Shown: positions 8,260-16,154, counted from the first letter of the stretch. The stretch: 64,000 nucleotides of DNA from 2-02-FULL-66-22 sp964576535 (GCA_964576535.1 CAZNWB010000001.1:62001-126000), one strand, 5' to 3'. Translations and numbers: made by a program. Notes: generated by a model from the sequence alone, not told the origin.

Positions 8260-9231
8260 GTGACCACCGACGTCCAACCGACCGTCTCGATTATAGTCCC
8301 CGTCTTCAACGAAGAGGAGAACGTCCCGCTCCTGGCCGAGGAGATCCGCCGAGCCCTGGACCCCCAGGGGATCCCCTACGAGGTTGTGGCAGTGGACGAC
8401 GGGTCCACGGACGGCACCTGGGAGCGGCTGGAAACTGTGCGCGCCCAGGATCCCCGCTGGGTCCTGGTCGGGCTGCGGCGGAATTTCGGCCAGACCGCGG
8501 CCATGTCCGCCGGCTTCGATCACGCCCGGGGCGAAGTGATCGTCACGCTGGATGGGGATCTGCAGAACGATCCGGCCGACATCCCGCGTCTTCTGGAGGT
8601 GGCCAAGGACCACGACGTGGTTAGCGGATGGCGGAAGAACCGGCAGGACCCCTTCCTGAGCCGCCGCCTCCCCTCCATGCTGGCCAACTGGCTCATCTCC
8701 CGGGTCACCGGCATCCGCCTGCACGACTACGGCTGTACCTTGAAGGCGTACCGGCGGGAGGTCGTGGAGCATCTGCACCTCTACGGCGAGATGCACCGCT
8801 TTATTCCTGCCGTTGCCAGCTGGATGGGGATCAGCCTGGCCGAGGTGGAGACGCACCACCGGCCGCGCCGCTTCGGCCGATCCAAGTACGGCATCATGCG
8901 GACCGTCCGGGTCGTCTTGGACCTGATCACGGTGAAGTTCCTTCTGAGCTTCGCCACCAAGCCGATCCAGGTCTTCGGTCTGCTCGGCGCCTGTATGGCC
9001 GCCGTGGGCCTGGTGATCGGTGGCTACCTCACCGTCCTCAAGCTCGGCTTCGGCGCGCAGATTGGCGGCCGGCCGCTCCTCTTCCTGGCGATCCTGCTCA
9101 TCCTGGTCGGGGTGCAGCTCGTCGTGATGGGGCTCCTGGGTGAGATGCTCGTCCGGGTTTATCACGAGTCCCAGCGGAAGGCCATCTACATGGTCAGGCG
9201 CGTGCTGGGGCACCCCGGTCGGGAGGGGTGA
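8260..9231 (+). CDS. GT2 polyprenyl-phosphate glycosyltransferase (ArnC/DPM1/GtrB-like)
   Basis: About 323-residue cytoplasmic-face enzyme expected to attach a nucleotide sugar to undecaprenyl phosphate. The GT-A domain opens SIIVPVFNEEENVPLLAEE, then VAVDDGSTDGTWE, the DxD-type LDGDLQNDPADIPRL, and HHRPRRFGRSKYGIMR. Two transmembrane helices close the protein (about residues 230-250 and 265-290). The GTG at 8260 has GGGAG upstream and is preferred to the GTG at 8239. The stop overlaps the start of the flippase-like gene (TGATG), so the two are coupled. Confidence 0.88.
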   Translation: MTTDVQPTVSIIVPVFNEEENVPLLAEEIRRALDPQGIPYEVVAVDDGSTDGTWERLETVRAQDPRWVLVGLRRNFGQTAAMSAGFDHARGEVIVTLDGDLQNDPADIPRLLEVAKDHDVVSGWRKNRQDPFLSRRLPSMLANWLISRVTGIRLHDYGCTLKAYRREVVEHLHLYGEMHRFIPAVASWMGISLAEVETHHRPRRFGRSKYGIMRTVRVVLDLITVKFLLSFATKPIQVFGLLGACMAAVGLVIGGYLTVLKLGFGAQIGGRPLLFLAILLILVGVQLVVMGLLGEMLVRVYHESQRKAIYMVRRVLGHPGREG

Positions 9232-10211
9232 TGGGCCAGCAGGGGCTCCCCCGGCGGACGGGCCGCCTCCTGGTCCTGGGAAAGCTGCTGATCAGCAGCC
9301 TCCTCCTGGCGTTCCTGTTCCTGCGGGTGGATCGGACGGTCTTCGTCCGCACCCTCCAGGCCCTGCCCCTCAGGGTCTTCCTCGGGTGCGTGGGCCTGTA
9401 CTTCCTGGGCACCGTCATCAGCACCGTCCGCTGGCAACGCCTGCTGCTAGCCGAGGGGATCCGGCTTCCCCTCTGGCGCCTGTCGCTCGTCTATTTCGAG
9501 GGGGCCTTCTTCAACCTGTTCCTGCCGACGCTGATCGGGGGGGACATCGTCCGCGGCTATTCCATCTACAAGATCACCCGAGGGCACGACGCGTCCATCG
9601 CCTCGATCCTGGTGGATCGCCTCTCCGGCTTTGCGGCCCTGATCATCATCGCACTGGTGGCGCTGGGGCTGGCCTATGGGCAGGTCCGCGACCCCCAGGT
9701 TGCCGCCATGATCCTGGGCGTGGCCGCCGCCTTCGTGGGGATGATTGCCGTCCTGCTGAACGAACGGGTGAAGGCATGGGCCTTGGGCCTCTTGCGGGGA
9801 ATGGGCTTGGCGCGGTTCCAGGTCAAACTGCAGGGCATGGTGGAGGCGCTTCACCGCTACCGGGGACACCACCGGGCGCTGGGGCAGGCCCTCGTCCTCT
9901 CCGCGCTGCTGCAGGGTCTGATCATCGTGACCTACTACCTGATCGGTGCCGGACTGAATCTGGGGGTCCCGCTGGCGTACTTCTTCCTGTACGTTCCCCT
10001 GATCACGTTCGTGGCGATGCTTCCGGTCTCGGTCGCCGGCCTCGGCGTGCGTGAGGGGGGCGCGGTCTACTTCTTCGCCAAGGTGGGCGTGGACGCGGCG
10101 GCAGCCCTCGGCATGTCGCTGGCGTGGTTCTCCCTGTCGCTGATCGTGAGCAGCCTGGGTGGCCTCGCCTTTCTCGTGAACACCCACGCCGCCATGCGGG
10201 TTCGGGACTGA
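9231..10211 (+). CDS. Lysylphosphatidylglycerol-synthase-type flippase-like membrane protein (UPF0104)
   Basis: 326-residue polytopic membrane protein of the UPF0104/AglD/LPG-synthase transmembrane family, with about eight helices. Visible conserved pieces are RWQRLLLAEGIRLPL, FFNLFLPTLIGGDIVRGY, VDRLSGFAALII and the late LPVSVAGLGVREGGAVYF motif. Members are associated with lipid flipping or lipid-linked sugar export. ATG at 9231 follows GGGAGGGG and overlaps the stop of the preceding GT2 gene. Function is inferred from the module. Confidence 0.82.
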   Translation: MGQQGLPRRTGRLLVLGKLLISSLLLAFLFLRVDRTVFVRTLQALPLRVFLGCVGLYFLGTVISTVRWQRLLLAEGIRLPLWRLSLVYFEGAFFNLFLPTLIGGDIVRGYSIYKITRGHDASIASILVDRLSGFAALIIIALVALGLAYGQVRDPQVAAMILGVAAAFVGMIAVLLNERVKAWALGLLRGMGLARFQVKLQGMVEALHRYRGHHRALGQALVLSALLQGLIIVTYYLIGAGLNLGVPLAYFFLYVPLITFVAMLPVSVAGLGVREGGAVYFFAKVGVDAAAALGMSLAWFSLSLIVSSLGGLAFLVNTHAAMRVRD

Positions 10212-10218
10212 GGGGGCC

Positions 10219-10806
10219 ATGGTAGACGTGTGGTCGGGGCTCCAGGCGCTGGATAGCTGGGGGCTTCTCGTGATCAATCGCGTCCTGCAGAACCCGGTCT
10301 TCGACGTTCTGATGCCGATCCTGAGCACGAAACGCTACGCACTGCTGCCGGCGGCCGCCGCCATCCTCATGCTGGGGGTGTGGGGCGGGCGACGGATGTG
10401 GATCCTCCTGGCTGTGGGCGTCGTGGCGGTGGGCCTGAGCGACCTGGGGACCAACCTGATCAAGGCCGCCGTTCACCGAACGCGGCCGTGCCACGTGATC
10501 CCCGACGTTCACCTGCTCACCGGCTGCACCCGGTCCTTTGCCTTCCCTTCCAATCACGCCAGCAACATGTTCGCCCTCGCGACGGTGGCCTGGCTCGGAT
10601 TCCGTCGGTGGCGATGGGGACTCGGCGTCCTGGCCGCCGCGGTGGCATATTCCCGGGTCTACGTGGGCGCCCACTATCCCGCAGACGCGGTGGGCGGGGC
10701 CATCTGGGGTGGGGCCATCGGGTGGGCCTGCACCGCCATAGCCGCACGCGCGTGGCCCGACCGGCTCGGCGGCCGTTCGAAAGAGGCGCTTGGCGGACCT
10801 GCCTGA
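10219..10806 (+). CDS. PAP2-family membrane phosphatase
   Basis: 195-residue phosphatidic-acid-phosphatase type 2 protein with about five helices. The three catalytic motifs are present: KAAVHRTRP, FPSNHASN and SRVYVGAHYPADAVGG. Likely substrates are undecaprenyl diphosphate (BacA/PgpB-like recycling) or the lipid A 1-phosphate (LpxE-like). It begins seven bases after the flippase-like gene and overlaps the next frame, so it belongs to the same operon. Confidence 0.88.
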   Translation: MVDVWSGLQALDSWGLLVINRVLQNPVFDVLMPILSTKRYALLPAAAAILMLGVWGGRRMWILLAVGVVAVGLSDLGTNLIKAAVHRTRPCHVIPDVHLLTGCTRSFAFPSNHASNMFALATVAWLGFRRWRWGLGVLAAAVAYSRVYVGAHYPADAVGGAIWGGAIGWACTAIAARAWPDRLGGRSKEALGGPA

Positions 10807-11614
10807 GCGCGCCCCAGGGGAGCCCCCCGCAGTGATCCGTCTGCAAGAGATCAACGCCCGATCCCCCTCCGAGAAAGAGCACGTGTATGTCTCCCTGGTG
10901 CCCCCGGCCTTCTGCGAACGGTACGGCCTCGACCCGGTCACCCTCACCGATCCCCAGGGAAAATCTCTTGCCCGCCTCGAGGCGCCCCCAGGTGAGGCGT
11001 CGGTTCGCCTGACCCTGCGGCATCGCGCCGATGCCGTGGATCCGGCCCTCTTTCTGCGCCTGGATGAGAGTCGGTATGGCAACTTGCAGGTTACCTGGAT
11101 CATCCTGAGCGAACCCGAGGGCCCACGGTTTGGCGTGGACCTGGATGATGAGGGAAACGTGACAGATCTGGGCGCTCGCTTCCGGAACCTGCGTGAGGAG
11201 GAGGCCGCGATGCGGGCAGGGCTGGCGCCCGGGCAGATCCGACCCGGCCTGCGGATGCTCCGGGCCGTCCTGGATCGCATCGAAGATTTCGCATCGCGCC
11301 TGGGAAAGCCCGCACTCGTCTTGGAGGCATTCTTCTACCACAACGCCCTCACCTACGAGCGCCACGGGTTTGGCTATCTCGCAGGCCAGGAGCGGATGGA
11401 GGCGATGCATAGAGAGTTCCTGCCCGGGGCCGCGCTGGCGGCCCGTCTCGACGGGCGGACGCCCTTCCGAGCGCCCGGCGCGGGGACGACCGTTCGTGGC
11501 CGAAGCTGGGCCATCCACGATGGCATCCTCCCCCGGCGATGGTGGCCCCCCATGATGTACCGCCCCATCGGGGTCCGATTTGACGTCTGCACCGCACCTG
11601 GTCTCCCGTACTGA
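10790..11614 (+). CDS. Conserved-looking protein of unknown function
   Basis: 274 residues with no signal peptide or membrane segment. I recognise no family. The middle is charged and helical (NLREEEAAMRAGL, RMLRAVLDRIEDFASRLG), followed by FFYHNALTYERHGFGYLAG, a Tyr/His/Gly-rich stretch faintly like the end of an acetyltransferase, and a Trp/Pro-rich tail (PRRWWPPMMYRP). A TTG at 10790 with AAGAGG three bases upstream overlaps the PAP2 gene by 17 bases; a GTG at 10832 is an alternative. Last gene of the glycan group, but a link to it is unproven. Confidence 0.6.
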   Translation: MADLPERAPGEPPAVIRLQEINARSPSEKEHVYVSLVPPAFCERYGLDPVTLTDPQGKSLARLEAPPGEASVRLTLRHRADAVDPALFLRLDESRYGNLQVTWIILSEPEGPRFGVDLDDEGNVTDLGARFRNLREEEAAMRAGLAPGQIRPGLRMLRAVLDRIEDFASRLGKPALVLEAFFYHNALTYERHGFGYLAGQERMEAMHREFLPGAALAARLDGRTPFRAPGAGTTVRGRSWAIHDGILPRRWWPPMMYRPIGVRFDVCTAPGLPY

Positions 11615-11635
11615 AGCCTCCGGACTCCCCTGCCC

Positions 11636-11665
11636 TTGACAACCCAACCACTCCGGCACAAGTTA
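11636..11665 (+). promoter_or_regulatory. Weak candidate promoter upstream of the UspA-family gene
   Basis: A perfect TTGACA (11636-11641) is followed after 18 bases by AAGTTA, a poor -10. About 105 bases before the UspA start. Confidence 0.3.
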
Positions 11666-11772
11666 GGTTGCAGAGCGATCGGGCCTTCGGATTGAAGACG
11701 GAATCGCTCCCGAGACTTCAATCCGCGATCGGCAATCACCAATCATCAATCTCGTTGCGAGGAGGTGGCGTC

Positions 11773-12255
11773 ATGTACAAAAAGATTCTCGTGCCCCTGG
11801 ACGGATCGGAACTGGCGGAGAAGGTCCTCCCCCACGTGACAGCCCTGGCCAAGGCCAGCGGGGCCGAGGTGACCCTGGCCACCGTGGTCCAGTTCACCGT
11901 GGGAGCCGTAGGCGCCAAACTCGAGGCCATGCCGGAGGCCGTGGCGGAGCGGAAGGCGGCCCTCAGGGTCGAGGCCCTGATCTACCTGGAGAAGGTTCAG
12001 CGGGATCTGAAGGGCAAGGGGGTCACCGCCCACTGTGCCGCCCTAGAAGGTGATGTGGCCAGCCAGATCATCGCTTTTGCGGAGCAGAAGGGTTTTGATC
12101 TGCTCGCCATGGCAACCCACGGGCGGACCGGCATTGACCGGTTCGTCATGGGGAGCATCGCGGAAAAGGTGGTCAGGGGCACGGTGAAACCGGTCCTGCT
12201 GGTCCGTTCCCTGGTCGCCCACCAGGTGCCGTGGGCCGAGGCGCAGATCGCCTGA
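11773..12255 (+). CDS. Universal stress protein, UspA family
   Basis: 160-residue soluble protein. N-terminus MYKKILVPLDGSELAEKVLP and the C-terminal ATP-binding signature MATHGRTGIDRFVMGSIAEKVVRG are diagnostic of ATP-binding Usp domains (G-x2-G-x9-G-S type). Single domain. GGAGG lies ten bases upstream of the ATG. It is monocistronic, with a strong hairpin 40 bases after the stop. Role in stress survival is a family expectation. Confidence 0.92.
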   Translation: MYKKILVPLDGSELAEKVLPHVTALAKASGAEVTLATVVQFTVGAVGAKLEAMPEAVAERKAALRVEALIYLEKVQRDLKGKGVTAHCAALEGDVASQIIAFAEQKGFDLLAMATHGRTGIDRFVMGSIAEKVVRGTVKPVLLVRSLVAHQVPWAEAQIA

Positions 12256-12296
12256 CCCCCGAAGCATCCCTGGGTGACACATCCCTTCGAGGCTAA

Positions 12297-12331
12297 CCAT
12301 CACGCCCGCGCGAAATGCGCGGGCGTGATGG
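12297..12331. terminator. Perfect 15-bp inverted repeat after the UspA gene
   Basis: CCATCACGCCCGCGC and its exact complement flank the loop GAAAT. No T-run follows on the plus strand, so it is a strong hairpin but only a possible intrinsic terminator; it may act for both converging transcripts. Confidence 0.65.
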
Positions 12332-12400
12332 CTTGAGGGGAGAGTGCAGGAACTACCTGAGGGCTTCGCGGAAGTTCATGAGCAGGCTGATGGCTGGGGG

Positions 12401-12472
12401 ATAACAGTGAGATTACTTATAAAGGATGTCATGTAACTGATTGATAATACAAGATCCAATTGATTCTAACTC
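12401..12472. other. A/T-rich island in the convergent gap
   Basis: About 70 bases with a composition clearly unlike the GC-rich surroundings (gattacttataaagg, ttgataatac, caattgattc). It sits between the UspA gene and the ferredoxin gene, which converge on it. No gene, tRNA or RNA element was recognised. Confidence 0.5.
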
Positions 12473-12491
12473 CCTGGATCCGGAAACAGCA

Positions 12492-12529
12492 GCGCCCGGA
12501 CACCCATTCTTCATGGGATGCCCGGGCGC
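12492..12529 (-). terminator. Probable terminator of the ferredoxin gene
   Basis: GCGCCCGG and CCGGGCGC form an outer stem, with an inner CCCAT/ATGGG stem. It lies about 50 bases after the ferredoxin stop on the minus strand; a short TTT follows. Confidence 0.55.
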
Positions 12530-12580
12530 ACTCGAATCTCTCCGTTGCCCCTCCGCTCCTCTGCCCGCCGCCCGGGCGGC

Positions 12581-12922
12581 TCAGTGTTTCGTGGGGTACT
12601 TCTGATAGTACTTCGCTGCCTCGCTGTTCGGGTCCTTCCTCGCCTCCTCCCACTTCTCGCGGGTGGGTGCCTTGGGGAGATTGGCGTCCCCCTTGAATAT
12701 GTCAGCGTTCTTGGCGATGTAATCCTTCCACTGCTCCGGGGTGTCACTCTCCTCGAAAATGGCCGTCACCGGGCACTCCGGGACGCACGCCCCGCAGTCG
12801 ATGCACTCCTCGGGATGGATGTACAGCATGTCTTCGCCCTCGTAGAAGCACTCGACCGGACACACGTCCACGCAGGCATGATCCTTAATCCCGATACACG
12901 GCTCTGCCACAATGTATGTCAT
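12581..12922 (-). CDS. Seven-iron-type ferredoxin (FdxA-like)
   Basis: 113-residue electron carrier. Cysteines are arranged CIGIKDHACVDVCPVECF and CIDCGACVPECP, the layout of [3Fe-4S][4Fe-4S] ferredoxins such as Azotobacter FdI and actinobacterial FdxA, with the usual acidic C-terminal tail after EEC. The ATG at 12922 follows AGGAGG; upstream in-frame sequence is not ferredoxin-like. It appears to be transcribed alone from its own promoter. Confidence 0.93.
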   Translation of the reverse strand: MTYIVAEPCIGIKDHACVDVCPVECFYEGEDMLYIHPEECIDCGACVPECPVTAIFEESDTPEQWKDYIAKNADIFKGDANLPKAPTREKWEEARKDPNSEAAKYYQKYPTKH

Positions 12923-13031
12923 CCCGCCCTCCTCCTGTCTTCCGTCCGCGTGGGTGCCCTGCCCCGGCGAGCGTGTTCGGGGCTTGGTCTCCCCGAGTCC
13001 CCCTCCCGCAGGCCGCCAGCAAGCGGGGCGG

Positions 13032-13060
13032 ATTCTACGCGGCCCCGCCGGTGCCGTCAA
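13032..13060 (-). promoter_or_regulatory. Candidate sigma70 promoter of the ferredoxin gene
   Basis: TTGACG (13060-13055), 17-base spacer, TAGAAT (13037-13032) on the minus strand, about 110 bases before the ferredoxin start. Confidence 0.55.
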
Positions 13061-13080
13061 CCCCGATCCGAGATCTCGAA

Positions 13081-13106
13081 CCGCCAAGGCGCCAAGGGCG
13101 GCAAGG
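13081..13106. repeat. Short CGCCAAGG-word repeat
   Basis: CCGCCAAGGCGCCAAGGGCG followed by gcaagg; the same word forms the outer arms of the composite at 38839-39017. Lies just after the stop of the MEMO-like gene. Confidence 0.55.
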
Positions 13107-13114
13107 TGAACCCA

Positions 13115-13918
13115 TTAGCGAACGATCAGGCCGGCATAGGCGACCACCTCGTGTAGGTCCCGGGTGACCTCCCCCGAATCGGTGTACATCACCAGATCCG
13201 CCCGCGAAGCCCCCAGGGCCTTGGCCGCGACGAGCATGGCCGTGCTGGGGTGGAACCCGCACATGCTGATTCCCTCCCGGCGCACGACCCGGTGAAGCCC
13301 CTCTGGGTCCAGGGCAAGGATCGCGTCAATGGCCTTGCGGTCTTTCTGCGTCGCCTCGTCGCGGGAGACGTAGTGGCTCATATCGGTGCTGGCAACCAGA
13401 AGTACCCGCTTGTTCGTCTCCCGGACCGCCTTGGCCACGGCCTGCCCCACGTCCTGGCAGGCCCCGTATTCGTGACTGAACAGACAGATGGGCACGAAGC
13501 TGAAGGGACGTTCGAAGTACTGCAGGAACGGGAGCTGCACCTCGATGGAGTGCTCGCGGGCGTGGCCGAGGTGGTCTTCCTCCAACACCGCCGAGTTCTC
13601 CAGGATCGCCCTTCCCAGGTCGGGGTCAATGGGCACCTTGCCCAGCGGCGTCTCCCACTGGCCATAGGTCATGACGGCGGCGCCGGCTCCCAGGCCGGTG
13701 TGGTTCGGACCCAGGATCACAACGATGTCCGGAAAGGTCACCCGCGAGTAGACCGCCCCCGCCACCTTCCCCGAGTACATGTATCCGGCATGAGGCGCGA
13801 CCACCCCGATGGCGCGCTCCTGCGGGACCCCCCGAGGCAGGAGATCTTCCACCTGCAAGCGCAACCGGTCCCGCGTCCCGGCGTAAAACGAACCCGCCAC
13901 CGCCGATCGCCGGATCAT
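13115..13918 (-). CDS. amrB: MEMO-like protein (AmmeMemoRadiSam system protein B)
   Basis: 267-residue protein of the MEMO family, which shares the fold of class III non-heme iron extradiol dioxygenases. Visible signatures are IRRSAVAGSFYAGTRDRL at the start, GVVAPHAGYMYSGKVAGAVY (conserved histidine), ILGPNHTGLG, the HSIEVQLPFLQ block and STDMSHYVSRDEA. Its usual partner AMMECR1 lies at 2106-2687 on the other strand. GGAGGAGGG sits upstream of the ATG and a strong promoter precedes it. Substrate unknown. Confidence 0.88.
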   Translation of the reverse strand: MIRRSAVAGSFYAGTRDRLRLQVEDLLPRGVPQERAIGVVAPHAGYMYSGKVAGAVYSRVTFPDIVVILGPNHTGLGAGAAVMTYGQWETPLGKVPIDPDLGRAILENSAVLEEDHLGHAREHSIEVQLPFLQYFERPFSFVPICLFSHEYGACQDVGQAVAKAVRETNKRVLLVASTDMSHYVSRDEATQKDRKAIDAILALDPEGLHRVVRREGISMCGFHPSTAMLVAAKALGASRADLVMYTDSGEVTRDLHEVVAYAGLIVR

Positions 13919-13967
13919 TTCGTGCCCTCCTCCTGCCGGCTGTTCGCTTTCACCCTCATCTATTTTC

Positions 13968-13994
13968 AGTATAGCATGCCAGGGCGGAGATCAA
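13968..13994 (-). promoter_or_regulatory. Candidate extended -10 promoter of the MEMO-like gene
   Basis: TGCTATACT gives an extended -10 (TATACT at 13973-13968) with TTGATC 15 bases upstream; about 50 bases before the start codon. Confidence 0.55.
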
Positions 13995-14042
13995 GGAGGG
14001 GCAATCTGTCAGGCAGGGGCAAAGGAAGGGAGTGAGAACGTC

Positions 14043-14064
14043 AAAAGGGCCGCTCCCGGCGGCC
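14043..14064 (-). terminator. Rho-independent terminator closing the LPS supercluster
   Basis: On the minus strand GGCCGC, loop CGGGA, GCGGCC, then CTTTT. It abuts the stop codon of the short open frame at 14065, which suggests that the frame is a genuine gene end. Confidence 0.7.
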
Positions 14065-14214
14065 TCAGGTGATCAGGACACTGACGCTCTCGCCGTACTT
14101 CGCCTTCAGCTCCTTCACCAGGGCGTCCGCCTGTTCTCCCTTGACCCGGATGACGAAGTCCCGGTAGCCGGGTCGCGTATGGAGAACGGTATGGAAGATG
14201 CGGAGGGTGAGGCG
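14065..14214 (-). pseudogene. Short open frame without a standard start, possible gene remnant
   Basis: The minus strand reads about 44-49 codons ending KGEQADALVKELKAKYGES then VSVLIT-stop, a sensible amphipathic protein tail, immediately followed by a terminator. No ATG, GTG or TTG occurs in frame; the first plausible codon is ATC at 14199, and the frame overlaps the end of the epimerase gene in the +1 register. It may be the 3' remnant of a decayed gene, a product made by frameshift from the epimerase, or an ATC-initiated peptide. I do not recognise the family. Confidence 0.35.
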
Positions 14215-14218
14215 GGAC

Positions 14219-15187
14219 CTACTGGCTCTGTGGGGGAAGAGACAGCCGGAGCCACTCGACCTGCTGGGCTAGGCCCTCCCGGAGGGACACGCGGGGCGAG
14301 AAACCCAGGATCTCCCGGGCACGCGTAGTGTCCGCCCAGGTATGGCGGACGTCGCCGGGCTGCGGCGGGCGCTGCTCCCGGCGAACCGGGCGTCCCAGGA
14401 TCTCCTCCAGCGTCGCCAGGACCTGGTTCACGCTGCTTCGCGATCCGCCCCCGATGTTAAACACCTGGCCAACCGCACTCGGCCCTAAGGCCAGCCAGTT
14501 CGCCTCCACCGCATCCGCCACGTAGGTGAAGTCCCGCGTCTGCTCCCCATCGCCATAGACGAGGATGGGGCGATCCTGAAGGGCAGCCAGGATGAACCGG
14601 TGGAAGCCCATGTCGGGCCGCTGGCGGGGTCCATAGACCGTAAAATACCGCAGCGCCACCGTCGGCACGCCGTGGTTGGCCTGATACAGGGCGCACAGGT
14701 GCTCCGCCGCCAGCTTGGTCACCCCGTAGGGGGAGAAGGGTTGGGGACGGGAGTCCTCCCGGAGGGGAAGGTCCGGTGACTGGCCGTACACCGAGGAGGA
14801 CGACGCAAACACCAACCGCCGGAGCCGAGAGGAATCCTTCACCGCCTCCAGGAGGCGCTGCGTCGCCTGGACGTTGGACTCCAGGTAGATGTCGAACTCC
14901 CTGCCCCAGCTCGCCCGGACGCCGGGCTGGCCGGCCTGATGAAAGATGAAGTCCGCTTCGGCGACGAGCGCCCCCAGTTCCGCCTGGGCCACGTCGAGCT
15001 CGACGAAGCGGAATCCGGGCTCGTCCAGCAGTTGGCCCAGGTTCGCCATCTTGACGGCCCGGGGATAGTAATCGGTGAAGGCATCCACCCCGAGGATCCG
15101 GTGCCCCTCGCGGAGCAACCGCTCGGCGAGGTGCGACCCGATGAACCCGGCGACCCCCGTCACCAGCGAGACGGCCTCGCCGCTCAC
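14219..15187 (-). CDS. NAD-dependent sugar epimerase/dehydratase (extended SDR)
   Basis: 322-residue Rossmann enzyme of the UDP-glucose 4-epimerase/UDP-glucuronate epimerase type. It shows the nucleotide-binding VTGVAGFIGSHLAERLL, FASSSSVYGQ (catalytic Ser), the YGVTK active-site Tyr/Lys, and RYFTVYGPRQRPDMGFHRFI, characteristic of nucleotide-sugar epimerases; the C-terminus ends in the usual amphipathic helix. GTG at 15187 follows GGAGGT and overlaps the stop of the DUF3108 gene. It probably supplies a sugar nucleotide for LPS core, but substrate cannot be read from sequence. Confidence 0.87.
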   Translation of the reverse strand: MSGEAVSLVTGVAGFIGSHLAERLLREGHRILGVDAFTDYYPRAVKMANLGQLLDEPGFRFVELDVAQAELGALVAEADFIFHQAGQPGVRASWGREFDIYLESNVQATQRLLEAVKDSSRLRRLVFASSSSVYGQSPDLPLREDSRPQPFSPYGVTKLAAEHLCALYQANHGVPTVALRYFTVYGPRQRPDMGFHRFILAALQDRPILVYGDGEQTRDFTYVADAVEANWLALGPSAVGQVFNIGGGSRSSVNQVLATLEEILGRPVRREQRPPQPGDVRHTWADTTRAREILGFSPRVSLREGLAQQVEWLRLSLPPQSQ

Positions 15188-16056
15188 CGCGCCACCTCCC
15201 CAGGAGACCCAAGGTGAGCCTGACTGGACCCCACCTCTCGCCGGGCGAGCGTCGCGAAGAAGCTGCCGATGATGATCTCGCTCTGCATCTGGACGGGAAT
15301 CCGCTCCGCATCGTCCGTGATCCACACGATCATGTGTCCCTTCCGCTGGAAGATCCCTTCGAACTTGAGGAGAGGTTCCACCACCACGGTCTCCCGCCGG
15401 CCCAGGGCCGTCTCCAGCGTCTCCCGCCGCAGCACCTTGACCTCCAGGTCCCAGTTCTTCCGGCTGGCGAACACCCGGGCGCGGACCGTATTGCCCGGCG
15501 TGAGCGTCTGGGTGCGGATATAGTACAGCACCGACAATTCGTCCAGGGCCCCGGGGTTGAGGGGGAACTCTTGCTCCACGTACTTGCCGTACTGCTCCGC
15601 CTCCTCCAGGCGCGAAATCTCGCGGGGCACCGGACTGAAGTCCAGGTATCGGAACCTCGCGATGCCCTTGACGTGATCGAAGTCCGTCCGGCTGCTGTGC
15701 CGGTAACGCCCCTCCCGCAGGTGCTTCTCGAACCTCAGCGCCCGCGGGGAATCCTGGGCCAGGTACGATTCGCTCCGGTCGTCCACCCGGTAAATTTTGG
15801 ATATCCAGGGTGTGGACGTGGCGGTCGTCACCAGATGGTACGCGGGCTGGCCGTTGAGCTGCACCACCCCCAGCGCCTCGAGGGTGGCCTGCCCCGCCTT
15901 GATCCCCAGCCAGGTGACGTCGTAGACCAGGCGCTCACCCCCGCGGTACACCCCGAGAACCTCGCCCGGTTGCCCCGCCCAGGCGTGGCCTGGCAGAACG
16001 AGGGCTCCGATGACAACAAGCATCAACCGCAGAGTGAACAACACGGCAAACTCCAT
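15184..16056 (-). CDS. DUF3108 secreted protein
   Basis: 290-residue protein with an N-terminal signal peptide (hydrophobic LFTLRLMLVVIGALVLPG, cleavage near AWA). The mature part starts GERLVYDVTWLGIKAGQA, typical of DUF3108, and is predicted to be beta-rich with MIVWITDDAERIPVQMQ near its end. Periplasmic location is likely. The ATG at 16056 is preferred to an upstream TTG at 16074. In this genome type DUF3108 genes sit with LPS genes; role unknown. Confidence 0.8.
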   Translation of the reverse strand: MEFAVLFTLRLMLVVIGALVLPGHAWAGQPGEVLGVYRGGERLVYDVTWLGIKAGQATLEALGVVQLNGQPAYHLVTTATSTPWISKIYRVDDRSESYLAQDSPRALRFEKHLREGRYRHSSRTDFDHVKGIARFRYLDFSPVPREISRLEEAEQYGKYVEQEFPLNPGALDELSVLYYIRTQTLTPGNTVRARVFASRKNWDLEVKVLRRETLETALGRRETVVVEPLLKFEGIFQRKGHMIVWITDDAERIPVQMQSEIIIGSFFATLARREVGSSQAHLGSPGEVAR

Positions 16057-16090
16057 GAAAGGCCGAACGACCAAACTACAATGGATCGGC

Positions 16091-16154
16091 AGAGTACGCA
16101 GATTTCACAGATTTTCCAGGGAGAGTCAACTCGGAAGAATCTGCGTAATCTGCG
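16091..16154. repeat. Word-palindrome array, CGCAGATT word
   Basis: Left arm TACGCAGATTTCACAGATTT, centre ccagggagagtcaactc, right arm AATCTGCGTAATCTGCG. It spans the border of the DUF3108 gene and the preceding GT9 gene and encodes the last residues of the latter. Confidence 0.85.
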
